NCBI GenBank assembly: GCA_947179485.1
Contig: OX359250.1
Span: 23,438,887 to 23,502,886 of the forward strand
Reading direction: 5' to 3'
DNA length: 64,000 nt
Source: Allacma fusca
Lineage: Eukaryota > Arthropoda > Collembola > Symphypleona > Sminthuridae
Part shown: one piece after another, positions 25,909 through 37,900 of the stretch
How positions within the stretch are numbered: the stretch's first letter is position 1
Layout of the letters: every line of letters begins with the position of its first letter
Notes under the pieces: model-generated
Database searches by the model: none
What the model saw: the letters and a program-made list of their open reading frames with translations, nothing else
Told to the model about the DNA's origin: nothing
Position numbers and translations under genes: made by a program

Positions 25909-27170
25909 ATGGTGTCCATTACAGGTTTAGCATTTTTCCTTGGAGCAACTATTCTCTCCTTCCATGGTAAGCTTAATCTTTATATGGGGGAAAAGTCTTG
26001 CCTCAGTATAAATCACATATCTGTATTACACGCCAAATGTCCTAACATTACAAGTTCCGTCCGAACAAAAAATTAAAATGCTTTCCTAAAACTGATTTTT
26101 TAATGGAAATATAAATGCAAAAAAAAACTATTGTAATATACACATAGATATTATTAACATCTAAATTTGATTTATTTGTTGCAAAGCTGGATGTAACAAT
26201 GTTATAACTAAATGCAGGATTATTTATGATAATGTTTCGGTTTCCAGAACCAGTCCAGGGCGCAGAGGGTGAGCTTACCTCAGTTCAATTGTTGCTTTTG
26301 CACCCCTACGTGGTAAAAGTAACCTACGCACCTCTCACTCCAGATGGTGAGCCTATAAAATGTACTGGCGCAGTTTATAATAAGCTATGGATAATAACAT
26401 CTGCAAGATGTGCTCTGCCAACTATCAGGATGATGGCAAAAACGCCTACTCATGAACCTGGGGATATAAACTTTGGTGATGAGGAACCCTTCAAGGAATG
26501 CAAACCAACGGAAGTTGGCAGAGTTCGTTACGCCGTGGAAGCGCATTTGCCTCCTGAGGCAAAAGCGGCTCTAGCAAAAAATGAGTCCCTCGATGATTTC
26601 GACATTTCCATGGTTAAAATAAACAAACCGTTCCTGTACACAAAACACCTTAAGGCAATTCGTGTTCCATCCGCACCTAAAGACTGTGCGGACACGAGTA
26701 AGATACGATACTTTTAAAATGACCTGGTGTCTGAAAAAAAGGAACGAATAGTAATAATTAATATTTGACTTGTAGATGAGGCATATATTATGGGGTTCGG
26801 CGCAGCTGGTGTCACTGACAGTAAAGCTCCACGGAAGCTTCGCAAAATAAGGGTGAAGACTGAAAAGGAGGAGGAGAGTAAGAAAGCGGATTCAACATTT
26901 AGTAAGGACATTAGAATCGTGACAAAATCTGTGGACAAGGACAATACTTGCGGTAGTGATCTCGGAGCGCCTCTCGTGCATTATGTCAAAATCAATTTGA
27001 AACAAGCTCCTGTTGACATTTACCACCAGTTCTTGTGCGGGGTTCTCCGCAGGACAAACTGTGAAGACAAGGGGAGTGGCAGACCCGAGGATACTGAATT
27101 TTTTGCCCGGGTTCCGAACTGGGTAAAATGGATTCAAACCACTGGGGGCAAACAGGACAAATTCGATTAG
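25909..27170 (+). CDS. Secreted serine-protease homologue 1 (catalytically dead, 3 exons)
   Basis: Trypsin-fold protein (S1 family) without an intact triad. Coding exons: 25909-25966, 26248-26697, 26776-27170. They sum to 903 nt, or 300 residues. Residues 1-19 (MVSITGLAFFLGATILSFH) look like a signal peptide. The His-loop is C58..WIITSARC74, where Arg73 occupies the catalytic His position. Asp138 sits in the DDFDIS motif. The serine loop reads CGSDLGAPL, where Leu232 replaces the nucleophile and Ser230 and Ala234 replace two glycines. The C-terminal FARVPNWVKWI helix is typical of S1 proteins. A strongly charged Lys/Glu stretch at about 187-226 precedes the serine loop and is unusual. The start is chosen because homology with copy 2 begins at this ATG. 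Probable role: non-catalytic extracellular or haemolymph cofactor or binding protein (inference). AATAAA at 27454-27459 fits as poly(A) signal. Confidence 0.86.
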
Positions 27171-28687
27171 CTTCAATGTATGCTCACATTATTCAATTTT
27201 ATTTTTCAATTTTGGTCCCATGCGTAGTTTGAATTGGAAGATCGTCTAACGTTTAAACCAAAATGGCAACAAAATTCGCCTATATTAAAATACCATGTGA
27301 CTGATGGGGAAAGTTGAGGAAACTCAGCTTACTATCACACTTGTAAAAATTATGGTGGTGAATTTTTTTTATTTATACATACCTATTGGAACATCGAACT
27401 ACTTATGTTTACACATTTTTTTCATGCTGGTGTCAAGCGTCGGGCTCTGAAAAAATAAATTGTTGCACGGAGGTTTTCTAAAACATCAAAATTTTAATGT
27501 GACGTTATTGTTCGGACCTCATAAATTACCTTTACGATGTACTATCAAATCTATACTATGGAGTCATTTTGTATTGCAAAGGATTTATCAATTTTTCCAG
27601 TAACATAAACATTCACTATTCATTTGGAAAAATGTTTTGAAGTGCTAAACTGAAATTATGCTAAAATGAAGTAAAATGAAAGTAATTTTCATAAAATGGA
27701 TATATCTCTAAACGCTTGGGCATGACTAGGCATTTTAAAATAAAACTAAGAGCCCTCATTGTCAGTACCAAAATAAAAATTCCGGTCTTCCTGGAATGCT
27801 GGTACTAGAAAATACGTGCCGTTTCTCGGGAGAATCTTCTTCAGAGAATTTTTTATAAATGGTGGTAGCCATGATGATATTGATTCTTCTTAAAATACAA
27901 GCTCAATATTCTCAAGTATAATTTCCAGAAAGCAATATCTGAGCAGCGCTTGAAGGTCGCAATACTTATTGTGAAACCATTACTTTTATCGGAACAATGA
28001 GAAAGAATTCATAAATGCGGTTTGCATTTATGCCGTTTTTATTGAATTTATTGGAGTTTGAAAGTACAACAACTTCCAGTTTAGAACTAGAAGACGTTCC
28101 AAAAAACATTGTACAGGTATTGTCGATTTTTTTGTCGACAAATTTAGAGTGACAATGCTCATACAAAAATCATAGCAGCAAAATCTATGGAAAAAACCAT
28201 GCTCATTGCTATTGCAATCCGACCGATTCATTGTAATATTATTTCTCACTGAGTTTAAGAATCCAAAAATAAGTTCATGTGTATCTACTTAGGCGTATGC
28301 ATAAAAAATCATATACACATCCAGAGCTCTCTGGGAATTCGGACATCGATGGACCTCCAAACGAAGAGAATCAGCACTCAGTTCTCGTAATGGTAATTTA
28401 ATAAAAAAAAAGATACAACCAGGATACACAGTTTTTGGAGATTGCAATCAATCTCTCTGGTTTGTTATAATATGCTACTAACACTGCCTTTACTAAATTC
28501 ATTTTAAAGACCTAAATATGGATTTTTATGTGTGATTTTGTCCGTTTATAGTCGAATATTGTAAACTTCGGTGATTGAGAGTACTACATTTATAGTCCTC
28601 GTGCAGATTTTACAACTATATACAGTTCATAAATGAACCACGCCAGCAATAACATTTGTTTATAAACAACTTATGTTGCCACTTTAT
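27171..28687. other. Spacer between the two protease homologues
   Basis: 3' UTR of copy 1 and intergenic DNA, AT-rich, with no coding frame of note. No third copy or remnant of the gene was found. Confidence 0.55.
27454..27459 (+). other. Candidate poly(A) signal of protease homologue 1
   Basis: AATAAA 284 bases after the stop, followed by a GT/T-rich stretch. Motif evidence only. Confidence 0.4.
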
Positions 28688-28691
28688 ACTT

Positions 28692-28739
28692 GCATTGAAT
28701 TCGTGATCTTGAGAACAGAAGCACTGAAATTTGAACAAT
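28692..28739 (+). promoter_or_regulatory. Upstream block shared by both protease-homologue genes (copy 2)
   Basis: Counterpart of 25698-25745. A weaker match continues toward the start codon (ACTTCAAA..TTAATAAAACA..GAAAA in both). Confidence 0.5.
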
Positions 28740-28887
28740 CGCCTTTCAAATAGTCGATTGATTCATTTGAATGTTAATGATTAACAAATAAGTGAATAGT
28801 GACTTCAAACGAGTTAATAAAACATTTGAAAACGCTAGCCTGCCCTTGCGATACGGCTAGCCGACAAAATTCGATATAAGTTTAAAT

Positions 28888-30111
28888 ATGGTGTCCATCT
28901 CAGGTTTAGCTTTTTTCCTACTTGCAACGATTCTCTCATTACATGGTAAGTTTCCTTCTGAAAATTATGTCAGTAATCATATAATACGTACAGGTCATCT
29001 CCCCCATCTGCAAAATTAGCGCCCTGGAAAACAGTCCTAGACTAAAGTTAAAATACCTACACGGTTCTGATTGTACATATACGTACGTCAACTGTTTTTA
29101 CATTGTCATTGTGCGTCCTGTAATTGTTGCAAATTGTCATTGTAATAATAAATGGTAAATAATGGTAATAATAAATAACGGTTGGGAAAATTTTGGTTCA
29201 AGCACAAGACAAGAAGGCACCAGAGTTGTTGCTTTTGAACCCTTACGTGGTAAAAGTAACCTACTCACCCCTCAAGCCAGAGGGCGAGGCTATTAGATGT
29301 ACTGGCGCAGTTTATAATAAATTATGGATAATCACATCCGCAAGGTGTGCTTTGCCGACTCTCAAGATGATGGAGAACAAACCCACTCATGATTATGGGG
29401 ATATCAACACGGGTGACGATGAGCCCCTCAGGGATTGCAAGCCCACGGACGTTAGCAAAGTTCGTTACATCGTGCAAGCGCAATTACCCCCTGAGGCAAA
29501 AGCGGCTCTAGCAAAAAATGAGTCCCTTGATGATTTCGACATCTCCATGGTTAAAGTGAACAAACCATTTGTCTACACGAAATTACTCAAGGCAATTCGT
29601 GTTTCAGGCGCGCCCAAAGACTGCGCGGAATCGAGTAAGATACGGCAGTACTAAAATGACCTCTGTGTCTTCCAGGAGTTTCAGAAACCAATAGTAATTT
29701 ATTATTTGACTTGTAGATGAGGCTTATATAATGGGATTCGGCGCAGCCGCTGACACAGATAAAAAATGGGTACGGAAACTTCGCAAAATAAAATCAAAAA
29801 CGGAAACGGAGGCCGACAGTCAAAAGAGCGATTCAACATTTAATAAGGAGACACGAACAGTCACTAAATCCTTGGACAAGGACAGTACATGCGGCTGTGA
29901 CCTGGGAGCCCCTCTGGTGAACAATGTGAAAATAAATTTGAAACAAGCTCCTGTTGACATTTACCATCAGTTCTTGTGCGGGGTTCTTCGCAGGACAAAC
30001 TGTGAAGACAAGGGGAGTGGCAGACCCGAGGATATTGAATTTTTTGCCAGGGTTCCGAACTGGATAAAGTGGATTCAGAAGGTTGGGGGGAAGCAGGACA
30101 AGTTCAATTAG
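28888..30111 (+). CDS. Secreted serine-protease homologue 2 (catalytically dead, 3 exons)
   Basis: Tandem paralogue of the gene 1.7 kb upstream. Coding exons: 28888-28945, 29203-29634, 29717-30111. They sum to 885 nt, or 294 residues. Exons 1 and 3 are the same length as in copy 1, and exon 2 is 18 bases shorter near its start. Signal peptide MVSISGLAFFLLATILSLH. The catalytic His is Arg (TSARC, about residue 67), Asp is kept (DDFDIS, about 132), and the serine loop is CGCDLGAPL, so Ser is replaced by Leu about residue 226, with an extra Cys two residues before it. The Lys/Glu-rich insert and the WIKWI C-terminal helix are conserved. The exon-2 acceptor is ambiguous: AAG at 29200-29202 or at 29206-29208, 6 bases apart and both in frame. 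A non-catalytic binding role is inferred. Confidence 0.86.
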
Positions 30112-32187
30112 CTACAATAGGAGCTCTCCGGTCCTTGGAATTCCCTTCACGAACTTGATCCGGGCTTAAATCTTAAAGAACTTTTCACATTTGATATGAA
30201 ATTGTAATTTAACTCCGATGGATGAAAATTCAATTTGAATTTATTTTACAAGCCCAATACACTATGACACTTTTACCAGTAATAGTAGTAAAAACAATTA
30301 TGAATACCTAAATACTGTAATAATTTCAATTTTTTCATACGTAGAGAAATTATCATTGAAGGGACTCACATATATAGTCCAATTGCTTAAATTAATCACA
30401 ATGTTCGGGTTCACTGGAAATAATTAGACAGCAGCGTGCATATATAAAATTGAGCGCTGTCGGATTAAAATTCTTCAAATTGACCCATATTGAGTTGAGT
30501 GTTTTTATATTTGATGAAAATAGTGCATTGCATTAATATCTAAATTATGAGGAGGCGTTAAGTGGGGCTAGGCATGTTCAGGCTGAAATTACTGCCTTTA
30601 GTGGCATAATTAAAATAAAAGGGTACGGGCGGGGGAGAAGTATGGATTTTCGAAGCCTATAATGTCCACTGGCTCTAGCCAAACTTTTGTCACTGCGAAT
30701 CAACAACCAGTTTATCATAGTCCCAGAATTTACTGTTAACCAGTAAAATTAACAGCACTTACAAATTATTTAAATCCGGGATACTCCTTGCCTTTGAATT
30801 TGTTATAACCGATAATTATTGTAAGTGAAGTGGTGAAGGATGTGAGAAATAAGATCAACAAGCAGTTATGGATGAGGGTGCTTATGGAATGCTTATGGAG
30901 AATACATGAAACTATAAATAGCACATGAAGACACGCATGACTAATAAATGAATATAACGACAGTTTTGGCATCTACAAAAACGTGTTCGTTTTTATTGAG
31001 TCGCTCAATATAATAGTATATTTATTACGTTATATATTCTTTTTTATTTTTTAACTGTAGTTCCTTTTGAAAAATCTCTCAAAATTGTTTTCCTCTTTTT
31101 GACGTTGTTGACTAACCGTAACATCAATTTTTATGAATAGTATCATTATGTGTAATGTACATTATTACTTATTTTCTGTAGTAGTAAGTAGTCAGTTTAA
31201 TATTCACGTAGTATTATTATTACCATTACATAATGCATAATATTGTTGAGATGGTTATTATAATAATCGACTAATTAAATTCTCAGCTGTAATTCCCCAT
31301 CTTTTAGTAGTTGAATGCATCGTGACTCGTCGTGTCTAAAAAACTAATAAATATTACATAAATCTCAAAAATCGCAAGTAATTGTAACATTAATCATATA
31401 TAATTAGCAGTATTGTATAATCATAATATTTGTTCCGACACTCGTTAAGGAGTTACTTGTAATCTAGTCACTCGGTACAGCATTTAACTACATACGTAAT
31501 GTACACCAGCAGCTATAAGTGTTAACTCTAAATTTAACAAGTTGAAAATTGAACGCATTCGACAACTCCTACAACTTCGATTGACAAATCCTGGAACAAC
31601 ATCCACCTCCAACAAACCATGGTGGAGCTTTTTTTTTGTCCAAAAGGATACAGTACGTGCAACTTATATTTTGATGCCATGGCATAGTCATGTCGTGCAG
31701 GTTCTCAAAATCATCACTTGAAATTCTTGACGCATTCAAAATCTCATTTTATTTTTGTATAGTCCCGTTGTTACAAGCACAACCTCGAAGCTCAATAATG
31801 AAATAATGCTTTGAAAAACTACAAAGACGTTTATACACATGCAAAAGATACAACGTTATCATAGAATTTCATAGATAGCATATAAAGACAAGTAATTTTT
31901 AGCATCTAAAAAACTCTTGTTCCACTATGCCTCGATCAAATAGTTACTATAGGAGAAGTTTTCTTTCTTCAGAATATCGTCACAAAATAGTAGGCTTTCA
32001 AACTATACAAATTATTATGAGCTAAAAATTTAGTGAAAGCTTGCTCTAAAAAAGTCACAAGTAATTTGTCAGTAATGCAGTGTGAATTCAACTGAACCAA
32101 CGACTCTTGACTGACGGACCACACATGTCCGAAGTGCCCATACTCTGACCAATAATTTGTTAAAATGATTTTGTTTTTGGAAGTCAA
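30112..32187. other. AT-rich flank after protease homologue 2
   Basis: Presumed 3' UTR then intergenic DNA. A 68-residue hydrophobic frame on the minus strand (30766-30972) starts at an ATG but has no recognisable feature beyond hydrophobicity. Nothing else supported. Confidence 0.45.
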
Positions 32188-34945
32188 AGTGAAACGTAAT
32201 TATTATAATTTTCAGTAAATTACTTATGTATTTACATGACTGCAGTATAGTCGCTTATATGCTTTAAAAATATTTATTGAATTACATTTTAAAATAATTA
32301 TATCTAGTAAATGCATAGCAGTAATAATATTATTATAGTCTCTAGTTATTTTATTGGCTTGCTGTATATTTATATTATAATAAGTAATGTATAGTTAGTT
32401 GCTGTATAATAATTATTCATGGTATTCCTTCCTGCTATACACTTGCATATAGCTGATTCCCCTTGCATTTCGAAAAAAAAAACATTAGAATTGTTCGCAA
32501 ATAGTATTCGTGTCCACAGTCCGCACTGCACTGGTGATTCTTTAAAATCTTGCCCTCTCGGGTGATTCTTTCAAGAACTGAAAAATCCTCTTTACATATA
32601 TATTTTTTTCAGACACTAAATAATCATTGAACGCTTGTTTTGCCCATATTTTTTTTTGTTCTTTGGATAGCCTCTTGAATAAATACTAATATAGTGTTTT
32701 ATTATACGCACGTGGGGTTACATAATAATTATTAGAAATACTCTATAGTACAGTAACTGTCTGCTTGTAGTACATAATAATTAATATTTATATAGTAGTT
32801 TGAAGGAGGATCGTACAATTTTACATAACTATGTAGTAGATGTAAGTATTAAATACATTTTTTGAGTTGTTAAACCTTTAGCACGTACTACGGTCCTTAC
32901 TGATTAGCAATAAAATTACTTTAGTATTAACATATTATTTTTAATTGAATCTTACTTTCATATATGCAATTTAGTAAACATAATAATCATGTAGTAGTAG
33001 TATGTAACTGGATCTTGTATCTTACTCGTTTCTCTTATTGTTAGCTGACTATATTTCAGTAGAATAATGTACAACGTCCTTGTCCCTTGATCCTATTATT
33101 TTGGCATGCATTCTGTCTTAACGTTTACTCAGTATTATTTTTTTTTCTGTTGTAACTGTAATAACCATGTACATTTTACAACGATGTAGCATGTTTATCT
33201 TGTGTTTTACATTTTTTAAACATTTTCATGTATACGCAAGTATATAATTTACACATAATAACAATAATATTTTATACATGAAGTACGTTGGTGTGTTAGG
33301 TACAATATACTCTTGACTGCTTCCTTTTGATGACAGTACAAGTTTTCTTCTTTTCTCTCTCCCTATCTCTCTCTCACTCTCACTCTCTCTCTCTCTAATC
33401 AGTATTACTTTTAATCCCTTTTAACAAATACTATTTACACAGGTCTATTATTGTTTGCAGTACTGTCTTTCCAACTCAACTCAGGGAACTCATAAGAATC
33501 AAATTATTGCATTGATAATGATCATTTGAAATTTCTTCCTTCAAAATTGGTATTTTCTTTTTTTAGCTCGTAACAGTAACTCATGTGGATGTCCGCGTAG
33601 TAGTACAGCACTACCATATTATTTAGTAGATACATAATTCCATGAAAACTAATTCCTTGTACACACACTCCAAACACTATAGCTCCCAGTCCTCGTGAAA
33701 CCGCAGAGGAATATCTATCTTTATAACGTCCAAAACTATTTGTATTATCTTACAATCAATGTTATTTTTTTTTCCTTTGAAACAGTTGATCTCTACTACA
33801 GTATTATGTATGTATACTAGTTCTGTATGACGAAGGGATTGGAACATGTAGAAAAAATATCCCGAAGAGTTTATTTACACTTTTCTTGCTTTTAAAAACA
33901 TTAGTACTTATATAGTATTAGCATTAAATCTTATTCTTCCCGTTCTTCTTCCCAATCTGGAGGAATTCTTTGAAATTCTGTATCCCAAAAAATTTACCGA
34001 ACGGAAAAAACAAAACAAGGTAAATGTCTTTGACATTCAAATGGAACCGAGCGACAGAGAATCTATAGTCACAAGAACAAACCTATAGGAGCAGTTTTTT
34101 GTTTGAAGAAAAGGCAAAAAATCTTATACTTCCATGAATATAAAATGTGCAGTATCAAGAGTAGGTTATTTGGCTACCGGAGAGAATTGCACGCATTTTT
34201 AGTGTATGAGCAACCCCTGACGAGACATTGACTTGTTTTCCAAACCAGAAATCTTAATAGGTTTTTAAGAAAGTAGTAACTATACAATATCTGTCATCAA
34301 TATTATGTCTTGAAAATGTTCATTATTTGTAATTTATTTTTATTGCTCATAAAGCATATGCCTATGTATACTCCCGTGTGTCTATTTTCCTTAGTTAGTC
34401 GTTTTTTTTGTATATAAAACACATTTATCATCCCACACACACAACCAACAAACATACATATTAATGTAGATATATATATATGTATTGATTAAGTTCAGAC
34501 AACCAACCACTCTCCTGCTTGAAACATTTCCTCAAACATGATAGTAAGTATTGTATTGAGATAGAAGCGTACGGTAAATACATGGTTGGTGTATATGATC
34601 ACTATGACGATAACTTACGTGCTACGGCCTACATTTTTTTAAAATGAAATAAGTCAGCCTATATTTAGGTAATTATGTATGGAACGAAACAAGATTTTTG
34701 GTAAAGGTAACTTCCGTACAGTTTCAATTTAAAATGCTAAAAAGTATGTGTATGTAAATGCAGGCATGTGTAGGTAATTATATGTAATCATGTATGAATT
34801 ATTTAGAAAAAATACATTGGAATCAACCAAGAGATACCTTAAATAGTGGAGAATTTACTCAACTCACCGTAACACATTCAATCAATGCTACAAATGCTAT
34901 CAAATCATAGCAATTTCAGCAAATTGAGACATTATTTATACACAA
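32188..34945. other. AT-rich stretch without open frames
   Basis: About 2.7 kb with no frame of 60 codons on either strand, rich in TAATAATTA, TAGTAGTAG and GTATGTA strings. It could be intergenic, or distal 3' UTR of CASK on the minus strand if transcription runs that far. No structure was recognised. Confidence 0.5.
33353..33397. repeat. Interrupted (CT)n tract
   Basis: Runs of TC/CT broken by CCTA and CAC in the AT-rich stretch downstream of CASK. It is the only long pyrimidine dinucleotide tract left of CASK. Confidence 0.9.
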
Positions 34946-37900
34946 CTAGTAACAAAAAAAATCAGGTAATATGGAAAGGATAAAAATACTGCTGGATAAA
35001 AACTTGAAGGAACATTGGAAAGGAATGCATTGAATTAACGCAAACTCAAAGGAGAAGGTGTTTCGGTGTGACGGTGAGTGTGCAGTCCCGATATTATGCC
35101 GGCCGAAGGCAGGTGGTAAAACTTCAAACAATCACAGGCATTAACATTAATAGTGTAACCAAGGCCAATAAGAACGTAATGACAAAATAACAATCGCCAT
35201 TTTCCTTAGAATGAGCAATACAAAGTCTACAGCACATAAAAAGTGAACACAGCGGAGAAGGTAGGTGGGTTCGACAAAATAAAAAGTAAGTAAAAGGTGG
35301 GTTGCAAAAAAAAAAATATGTAAAATTATACAATTTGTACTGTGTAATTCTGTCCGGTAGGATGAAGAGATTAAAGAGAAAAAATTACCAAGATAAAACC
35401 GTCCCTTCAGGTTATCAAAAACCAGCTACTTTATTAAGAGTTGTTTCAGGGCGAGCAAGCGCATTTAATATTTTCTCAAATGCTCCGCACAAGCTACAGG
35501 CGAGACAAAATTAAAAACTAGATTAAAGCAGTGCAATATAATGATTACCCCCCGTTATACACAAGTAGAAAAAATTCTGGTGGATATTTACTTCCTCAGC
35601 AATCTACGGCTGAAAAAAAAATATATGGGAGCGTGGAAATAACAACAACCGGAGAACAAAAATAAATCTGAACTTGAACGTGCACAGGAAAGGCTAGGGC
35701 TAGAGAGTGCTTTCTCTCCCAAAAGAAGGAAATGTTTAACGTAAACTTTTTAGGTGTAAGACGACAGAATTCATTAGAAAAAGAAAGTTGCACAGGAAAT
35801 GGCAAGTTCTGACTGTCCTTATCCTTGCCCCAGATGTAAACGGCCACTTGGCATTATCGTAAAGTAACTCAACAAGACCCCGGAAAATTGTCGCAGTCAT
35901 CAGCATTAAATAGAAACCCGAAGCAAACTGCCAAACGATAGTAGCGACGACATAGTTAAATTCATAATCGTACAGTACTAATAATACAAAATGATATGAC
36001 CAACTCCAGTCATACAATAGAAATTGTACAATTATTATTTTTCTCCGTGGTGAGTACTCAGAGATCATACAAAGTACACACCATCGGCCAGCCACGAGAG
36101 CCTACATCATATTCATGCACAGCTACCATAACAGAAATCATGAAGCCCGGGTCAACCTTACTATCCCTTACTTTTTATAACTCAAATGACTTCCCCTACA
36201 GCGGTGAGAAATTTATCCCATGATACTAACACAATTCCAACACACACCTCGGTAAAACATGCCACCAACCTGTAAAAAAAATCATAGGACTTTCAATTCA
36301 CACACATTGAAACTACCTTTGGAAATGATCCTATTGACTTGATGATCATACAGCGGAGGAAGATTTCCTCCGGCATCATACATAGCTTTACTGCTATTAA
36401 ACTCTGCTTGGCCTCCTCCCTAAAGGAAAAACAGGTAACAGTCGTCGTCGAATGTGGGAAAATTGAGACCTTGCAATGTCACGAATTGTGACTTCAAGTG
36501 CTGCATTTGAATCCAGCAGATAAAAATTTAGGCGATTTTGACAGTGCTCAGTCAAGTTGAAATTAATACAGTTGTTACAGCGAACATGAGACAGGGAGAG
36601 GTCCTCCATCAGATGTTAACTTGTATGAGGGACCGGGAGAAATGGAAGTGCTATTGACACTCTCAGCTAGACTTGAACGAGTAGAGTGCGTCTGACTTGT
36701 GTCAAAAAGTAAGTGTGGCGTGTCATCAGAGCTTGAAAAATTTAAGACTCCATAAAAGTTTTAGTATGTCAAACCACTGAACGGACTTCAAGAATGAAGA
36801 GCGCACGGCCGTCAAGGGCGTCAACATCCACCATTGTCATAAACATAACTTTCATTTTTCCTCAGCTCAAACTGCCGTCCTCCGGCCATCAATGTTGTGT
36901 GTGCATGGGGAAAATACTCAAACTAGTTTTGTTTTCTAACTTCCACACGAAAATTGAATGGTGCAAGGGGCTATGTCAAAAAAACTAACTAACTCGGGAA
37001 ATTGCAATGAATTAATACTCCGGCTAGCTCAACTCCCAAAGCAATGTTTTACTTTCCCATCATCCTCCCTTCAACGACAGAGTGAAATAATAAACTAACT
37101 AATAATTTTCCCCCTACTCCAAACTCCACTTCAATTTTGAAATACTACAAAAATTTCTATGAAAAATACAGACTAACAAAAAGGGCCGGTAAAAATAAAT
37201 GAAGAGTTTTAATACGGTTGAGTTGCACTGAAAAAGGTAGCAGATACATAATGGACACTGTTAATGAACTCTAGACTCTGCACACTCCCGTATAATTTCC
37301 GTGTGTGATGCATAAAATTGGTAGTTATAAGGTAAATCGTAAAGTAAGGCCGGAGCAGACCCAAGCTGTTCAATCTCCCTTGCCTTATGATACTTACAAT
37401 TCAAATGAGGATTGCATGAGAGAAAAGTAAATAGGACCAGTGGTAAAATCACAGGAACGCATACAAATTACCTTTGTTCTTCTATCCTCTAGACACTCGA
37501 ACCATACACTTCTATATGTGAGCATAGGACACGGAGTAGCCTAAGACTAAAAATGCTTTCAATAAAGAAACTTATGCAGTGCCATTCCCTCGGTTACTAC
37601 TCATGCTGGGTGTATCACCCAGCACACAAGATGTGTCATACTGAAGGCTTATCAAACAATTTTCTACTAATAAGCAAACTCTCACTTCCCCAAAATAATG
37701 CATACAATCGCACATACAAAAAAATTAAATCCAGCCTCACATTTCCTGATACACACAAGAACTAAAACCCCAAGTGATGTAGTTGAGTCCTCCAGTAAAA
37801 CAAACAGTCCAAAAAAAATCTTTCCCAGTTTTTTTTACAGCAACTTTCCCTTCCCAAAACATATCATAACAATTGAGCATGGTGCTGTATATTTATTATC

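Noticed and set aside
30766-30972. 68-codon hydrophobic minus-strand frame
   Set aside because: AT-rich sequence readily yields such frames. There is no homology or partner exon.
35736-36095. 119-codon minus-strand membrane-like frame
   Set aside because: Begins at GTG, has irregular hydrophobicity and no recognised family.
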